The position numbers and the translations under genes are program-made. Source: Triplophysa rosa (Eukaryota > Chordata > Actinopteri > Cypriniformes > Nemacheilidae). From it: DNA of 64,000 nt. Shown here in pieces: positions 57,990-64,000 of this stretch (positions are counted from its first letter, which is position 1; every line of letters starts with the position of its first letter). The notes under the pieces were generated by a model. It saw only the letters and a program-made list of their open reading frames with translations. It had not been told where the DNA came from and did not search any database. The stretch lies in contig NC_079910.1 of assembly GCF_024868665.1 (NCBI RefSeq), positions 9,210,976-9,274,975 on the forward strand, in the 5' to 3' direction.

Positions 57990-58137
57990 AAAGTAGATAT
58001 GTTGAGAAATGTCTCTGTGGTTTTGTGTCTATACAATGGAAGTCAATGGGGGCCGGTGTTGTTTGTTTGCAAGACTCCTTAAAATATCTTATTTTTTTGC
58101 AGAGGAAAGAAAACATACAGGTTTATAATTACATGAG
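57990..58137. repeat. Fragment of the 'agttca' family
   Basis: Only internal blocks remain: 'atgttgagaaatgtctctgt', 'tacaatggaagtcaatgggg' and 'catacaggtttataattaca'. Both TIRs are lost. Confidence 0.5.
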
Positions 58138-58288
58138 CCTAGTTTAGAGTTTATGTAAATACTTTTTTATGGTTATAAAAATGTACAGTATTTACAGTTG
58201 CACTTACTTGCACATCTGTAAATACTGTAACTTTCCCATTTCCTTATACATTACTAACATTTTCAACTTTTTTCTATTTCTAAGCCTA

Positions 58289-58605
58289 TTAAAGCAATAG
58301 GCCCCAAGAAGCCATGCCTCACAACGCCCCAGATGTTATAAAATCACTGTAAACCAAGGTTTCACAAGGCTTATTGCTTTTACAAAACAGTTATTCCATA
58401 TACTGTACGTAGCAAGTTAGGTTTCATTAAATAAAAATATAATATAATGTAATGATATTTATTAACAATATTTTTCAATACTATAAGATACAATATTATA
58501 TAGAAACAAATAAGTGGTTGCCAAGCAACCCAGATGCAGAAACAATGAAAATTTTACAGCGGTTTAGAACACGGCACAACCGTGAATCAAAGAATCGAGG
58601 ACCAG
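58289..58605. repeat. 'aagcaataggcccc' element, copy 3 (degenerate)
   Basis: Shares ttaaagcaataggccccaag, 'caaggcttattgcttttaca', 'aaacagttattccatatact' and the tail 'gaatcgaggaccagagc' with the copies at 7860 and 33546, with many changes. Confidence 0.65.
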
Positions 58606-60700
58606 AGCATAATATGAATATGCACAAACGCAATGTTTTATACTATTATACTATTGCATACTATTACATTTAGAAATTTGTGAGGCCAATATGTGTTTTT
58701 ACGTAGAGCCTTTTATGTAGGCATTTAGTAAAGAACCCTGCTGGGTTCTAGAACCATAAAAAACATTCTATGATCTTTCAAGATACTTGAATAAATATAT
58801 AATTTATTTAATGCATTTAAATGCATTTAGGTCATCAGCATAATTTACAGGTATAATGTCGTTAATGATTTTAGTTTTGTATAACTATTGTGCCTATGAC
58901 TCATTTTAAATGATCTTACATGATATGCCGTGTAATATGTTCATTGCCAGTGTCATGAAAATGAGGATGCATGTTTGGCAGCAAACTCTTCATCTCGTTC
59001 CGTGTCACGCTGTGTTAACAGACAGCCTGGGTGCTACATGCACCAGACGCATCTGCTCCAACGACAACTAAGCTTACTGACATTATCTTCACTGTTTCCT
59101 GGAATCCAATGAATTGAGGAAGCTGGAAGCTAAAGCTTTGTTTTTCCTCAAAAGAACCCCTGCAGATATGGCCACCACAGTGGGAGGGTTGTCACTATGA
59201 GCATGTGAACAAGCAAAACTGTAACAACACGGTACATTAAAGCACAACAGGCTAATAAGGACGAGTAAATGATAATACATGAAACATCTTGCATTGGAAA
59301 GAAATGAAGATATCTTTGTAACTGTGCTTTAAATCTATCACTTGAAAGTGTGCTTTTATTCTTTCTCTCAATTCAGTTAAGTTGCCTACAGGTGCAGACA
59401 TTATCTTTTACTAGCTGAGACAACCAGACAGTAATTGAAAATGTATGAGAAGATCAAAGAGTGTGTGAGTAGACCTTTAGCAAGGGCGTGTCTTTTTGAT
59501 TTGATTCATTTAAAACCATTTATTTTTTATTTTTTATTTTAGAGTTGCATTTAAATTACATTTAGCGATACGATTTGTAAGTTTAGATTGTATTGCACCT
59601 AAAAGCAGAGTTTTCACCTTTTTTACCCTGTGTGTTGTAATTTTATGCTCTGTGGCTTTCTTAATACATCCATGTCCATCCTTACACAAACATAAATATT
59701 TGTATATTTCGGGTCACTCCAACATGCAAACCTAAAACAGTCTACAGAATAATTCATTATCTTTCAGATGACTGTCTTTCCCTTCAAAGAAAACCCAGTG
59801 GTGCGTGTAATTACGAGCAAGATAAGGCGTGTATGTTTTCATGCAATGACAGAGACATGCTCCTCATCGGCTGCTCCAAAGCAGTAATCCATGTGGGTAA
59901 AAAACAACACGCTTGTTCAGTAACAGCACAATGTCTAAAGCCCAGTCTGCTCATACACGTAGTAAACGCTTCAGTTTATTGAACATCAAAACATTTGCTT
60001 TGCGCAGACATGCAAGAGACGGCGGTCCTTAAGAGAACTGTTATCTCTCCATATATGTACAAGCACTCACACAATTGTGCATTGAATTCAGTTTTGAGTG
60101 CACTTCTAACCAAAACCAGAGACCCCCTTTGTGTAGATTGCATTCATGATGGAGTCATGGGTTGAGCATGTAATGTAATAAGGAAATGTTTGATGTACAA
60201 TGGAAAATAATGGAATGATTCACTGCCCATTAAAATAGGTAGGCTACTGGAGGGGAGAACAAGTGGTTTGGACTATGAGACTCCTGCTGCATGTTAAACA
60301 GTGGGGAGGAGTGGCAGGAGTGAGGAGAACATTTTGGTCTGACTGTCTGATGTGAATGTCTAAAATGAATGTTCATTGTATAACAAGGTCTTTTGCCCTG
60401 TCTGTAACCTAAGATAGTTTGGGAACATCGATTTATTTCCAAATATGGCCTGAAGCAGCTCTGATACAGGACACAGACGTCATGATAAATATGTGCTGAC
60501 TAGCTACTAAGTCCAAAACTGAAGTAAAAATTTGTTAAAATCAAACAGATTACAATTTATTAAAAAATATTGAACCTTTTTAGCGTTACCTGTAATGACG
60601 TAGGGGTAATTTAATATGCAAACAATGAAAGCAGCGATGTTTAACTTGGCTCTTTATCGCCACCTGCGTTTGAAACATAAAATTGCAGGCTGCTACGTAC

Positions 60701-60811
60701 CTGTCACTACGTGTGTTTAAAGTCAGTTGACGCGAATCGGAAATTTCCCGCAAAACTACCGACAGCTAAACTTATAAATCATTTTTATAAACTTACTGTT
60801 GCGAATCAGAG
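60701..60811 (+). promoter_or_regulatory. Candidate untranslated first exon and promoter (plus)
   Basis: On the plus strand CAGAG|gtaaggtaagg gives a strong donor at 60811. The 100 bp before it contain several CG dinucleotides ('gttgacgcgaatcggaaatt', 'cccgcaaaactaccgac') in an AT-rich setting and no ATG in a good context. This fits the first exon of a plus-strand gene whose coding exons lie beyond the window. By human synteny the next genes after KLHL21 would be PHF13, THAP3, DNAJC11 or CAMTA1, but nothing here identifies it. Confidence 0.4.
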
Positions 60812-63800
60812 GTAAGGTAAGGAGACATACTGATTTCTTACTTGCTTTATAACTGATGTTGGTTATTTTTAACGAAAAAGGTTACGAATTGCAGTTTTAA
60901 AATGATGTCTCGTCTCGCAGCTAACGATATTACCACAAAGCACGACACAACCTTTTGTTTACCTTTGTTCAAAGATCATCGTTATTTTAGTGTGGATTGT
61001 ATTTTCTTATAACGTTACCTTGCATAGATCATTGTTGGCCTTTGCTGTACAGGTGATTTTTTTTAGTTGACAAGCATATATTGCTATTCCCAAATATATG
61101 GTTAGTTGCACTTATTTGCTTTTTGTATTGTTTTAGTGTTGATAACTCCTCACAGACCCACCACTAGCCTTGAGCTGCAATTCCAGAGTTTGTTACAGAT
61201 TGAACTTTCTAATTCAAGTGAATTAAGCTTAATTTTTCATTAGATTGTGCTGACATTAGCCTACCAGAGTTGTAAATAACATACAATACACCATTTGACT
61301 GGCATGTGCCAGTCTTTGTCCTGAGAGGCTGTTGTACTGAGTGACAGAACAGATGAAAATCTCATGTAGATTAGTTGAAAATATTGTGGGTTTCTGCTGA
61401 CTATTGCAGAATTTAAGGGAACAAAACACTGCAAAAAAAGGGTCTTGAACCATTGCGAAAACGAAAAGGGAGTCAATAACATGCCGGTGATGTCTTAACT
61501 TACCAAAAATAGAGACGCTGTGAAAGAGAAAGTAAGATTAGCAACACTTCAGTGCCATTTGGAATCAGCAGGATTTCATTCAATAGCTGGGATTTAATGC
61601 ATTATGCATTGTCCACAGTGACATTATTCAACCAGCTGCATTTCAATTCCTATCCTGCTTTTCTAAAACGCTGTCTCTCACTTTTTCTCTTCATTGGTAC
61701 AAAGCAGAGCACCTCACTTGATCGGAGAAAAATAGAAATGGAGGTCTGTGAAATGATTATGTACTATCCCATTAGCTACACTATACAGAGAGATTTGCTT
61801 GTTTATCTGCTGTGAAATTACCCCAACTGACAGTGAAACTCATTGGCACATAAATGCAGTCAAGAACAAACATTTCTGAAGCGCAGTGAAACAAATTCCC
61901 TGAGACATCAAAGATTTGAGGCGTCATATCATTGAGGTTGTCATATATGAATCACAACCCTCATATTTTTTCACACAAGTCTCTTTAACCTTCCTTCCTT
62001 TCAAGCACGAGTGCCGGACCGGCTCCGCATTGTTAGGGGATTGGTGGATTTCAGAGGGGTCTTAAAGCTCTTCTAAAGCATCTGAGAATAACGAAGAGGA
62101 TTTTTTCGGTTTAGATGTGCGTTTCCACATGCTGAGTGCTAAAAGGATGAAGCTTCAAACCTGAGCCCTTGTTCCTTTGAACTTGCCCAGAGTCCCTTAG
62201 CAGTCTTCAGGTGCTGTCAGATCTGTGTCACACCGCTGTCAAAGATGACCAGAGGTGTAGATGTATGGCTCATTAGAATGATGAATGACGTGTCCGCTGA
62301 TGACAGATCCCGGAGCTACTGTAGCCAGCATGGCTTGTGCATGTTCAGACCATGACTTCCTCCTGTTTCCCCTAGAGGGCCTTTAACAAACACAACCTCT
62401 CATGCAGGAAGTTTATTGTGTCAAGAAATGAAAAATTTTGTTTGTTCTTTATTGACATTTAAAATCCCTCTCATTTGTCTTGGGAATACAAAGGCATCTG
62501 TCTGACATTATTAAAATAAATGAGGCTTTGTTGTGGAAAGAAAGCTTGTCCACACTGGCAGGTTTTGCGCATGTGTATAGCTACATAACAAACATAGAAA
62601 GATTTGATTATAAAGAATTACGACTGTCCAGGAAACTTGCACTCTTGTGATTCCACCTTATCTAGAATGTATGATCAGTTTCACGGTTCCCTTTCTAAGT
62701 CTCGTATCTGAATCAAATTACATAAAAGGAGAACTGCTTTTGTCATCTATAGGAATTCAGCTATGTGATGTAAATACAGGTATATAACAAAGTGACAACC
62801 TTTATTTGTCAAGTAGGGATGCACCGATATGTACATTTTGACCGATAACTGATAACATTAGAAGCCGATAACCAATATATTGGCCGATATAGTATCAAAA
62901 AAATTATTATAAAATTTTCTGAGCCTGAAACAAAAGGCAAAAAGTGGACAACTGCTTTTATTTTAAAACATTAACTGCAGAAAGCAAGGTAAAGTTTAGT
63001 TCTTTTTTCGATAACGTTCAAAATGGCCGACACCGATATGGCCGATAATATATCATGCACCACTATTGTCAAGTATTTGATTTAGTACAGTATGTGTGTT
63101 TGTGCATGTGCCTGTGTGCGAGCGTGCGTGTTTGTTTGAATAGATATGCTGTTTCAGAGATTTAGTTTCTTTACATATAAATTGTTAAAATATGGAAGAA
63201 CATAATGGTATTCTCAAGAACTCTTCTAGAGGAAAATTGTATTGCTCAGATGTTGCACAAGAGATTGAAGTTCTCAATTATGCTAAGTATCAGTTTGTTG
63301 TTTTCTCTGTAAAATTTCTAAGGAGGAATACAAAAGCAAACAAATGAGACAGTGTAGCATAGAGCTAAAATAAATGTGCACAGCACAGCTTAGATAAAAC
63401 AAATAAAAAAATAGAAATATTTGAGTTTATATTAAAATGTCTGACTTTTGAATAAACACTTTGGTGTTCTGGTAAACCTGAGCACAGCTGGAGATGTTGA
63501 GAACCAATTTAAAACTCTAGAGGAGACACCTATGAGCTTCTTAAAATCTCTCAGGGATAAACAAAAGCACAGAAACGGGAGATTTAAGCAAGTCTCAATT
63601 TGTTGTTTGTTTTAGTGCACCGTCTCCGAACTAAATTAAGCCACAAATTAAGGGAAATCAATTTGTTGTTGCCTATAAAATGCAATTGAACACAAACGTG
63701 CTGCTGAAATCACTCCGGGGCTCATGTGTAGTGTTGCATATATTATTTGGATCAAAATGGTTGTTGTTCATCAGAGCTGTAATGGTTCCAGTTTAAGAAA

Positions 63801-64000
63801 CATCAGGTATTGCCACTGGCAGAGAAGATAACGGCAGGAGGAAAACGGTCCCAGCGTTTGACTGCTTTCACCATTCAGTGCTCTGCTGAATGCAGCTGAT
63901 AGCATGATGGAGATCTAAACAGAGGAAGCAGGAGGGACCCGCTATCTCTCCAGCTTGGGTGAAGGCAGCACTGCAGTATGCGTTTGAACCCGCAGCAGAG
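60812..64000. other. Gene-poor tract, right end
   Basis: No coding exon recognised. A 'tgcaccgatat' element lies at 62815-63066. Blocks at 61920-62400 and 63500-64000 are repeat-free with mixed composition. If the 60811 donor is real this is intron sequence. Confidence 0.45.
62815..63066. repeat. TIR element 'gggatgcaccgatat', relative of 51970-52329
   Basis: Starts tagggatgcaccgatatgta and ends 'gccgataatatatcatgcac'. Inner 'ggccgatatagtatc' and 'ccgacaccgatatggcc' motifs alternate in both orientations. About 250 bp. Confidence 0.7.

Larger units (their letters stand above)
54987..60700. other. Gene-poor tract, middle
   Basis: No exon is supported. It contains an 'agttca' TIR element (55731-56033), a small 'tatcgtggcc' element (56090-56372), a fragment at 57990-58137 and the third hairpin-family copy (58289-58605). 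Repeat-free blocks at 56500-57560 and 59750-60060 look unlike the repeats and could be conserved non-coding DNA. Confidence 0.45.

Noticed and set aside
1..64000. tRNA, rRNA, miRNA or CRISPR-like arrays
   Set aside because: No cloverleaf with A/B boxes, rRNA block or regularly spaced direct repeats was seen; periodic sequences are simple microsatellites. Small RNAs cannot be excluded by eye.

Overview
The window is vertebrate nuclear DNA, almost certainly a teleost and probably a cyprinid. The genes are split into many short GT-AG exons, the DNA is AT-rich, and introns and spacers are full of short terminal-inverted-repeat (TIR) elements, an L2-like LINE and microsatellites of the kinds common in zebrafish and carp genomes. 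No CRISPR array, operon, tRNA, rRNA or prokaryotic feature was seen. Left part (1-41 kb) holds five protein-coding genes whose exons I joined by hand; every reading frame closes with consistent splice phases. In order: arhgap4 (minus, 22 coding exons, 859 aa, F-BAR/RhoGAP/SH3), casp9 (minus, 10 exons, 430 aa, initiator caspase with CARD), nol9 (minus, 12 exons, 713 aa, polynucleotide 5'-kinase of rRNA processing), zbtb48 (plus, 10 exons, 771 aa, BTB plus 11 zinc fingers, telomere-binding family) and klhl21 (minus, 4 exons, 613 aa, BTB-BACK-Kelch CUL3 adaptor). nol9 and zbtb48 are head to head over about 1.5 kb; zbtb48 and klhl21 are tail to tail. The nol9-zbtb48-klhl21 trio matches the human 1p36.31 block, while casp9 (1p36.21 in human) and arhgap4 (Xq28 in human) are neighbours only here. 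Right part (41-64 kb) is a gene-poor tract. It holds one believable 292-bp coding exon on the plus strand (54695-54986), two candidate untranslated first exons (minus near 40.9 kb, plus near 60.8 kb), several TIR elements, and unique-looking, repeat-free blocks that could be conserved non-coding regulatory DNA. The genes are unrelated in pathway (Rho signalling, apoptosis, ribosome biogenesis, telomere length, mitotic ubiquitination) and behave as ordinary independent vertebrate genes. No undescribed system is evident. The items most worth a second look are the orphan exon at 54.7 kb, a TIR element carrying a spliceable exon at 3.2-3.7 kb, the distant terminal exon of arhgap4, and a LINE inserted next to a nol9 splice donor.
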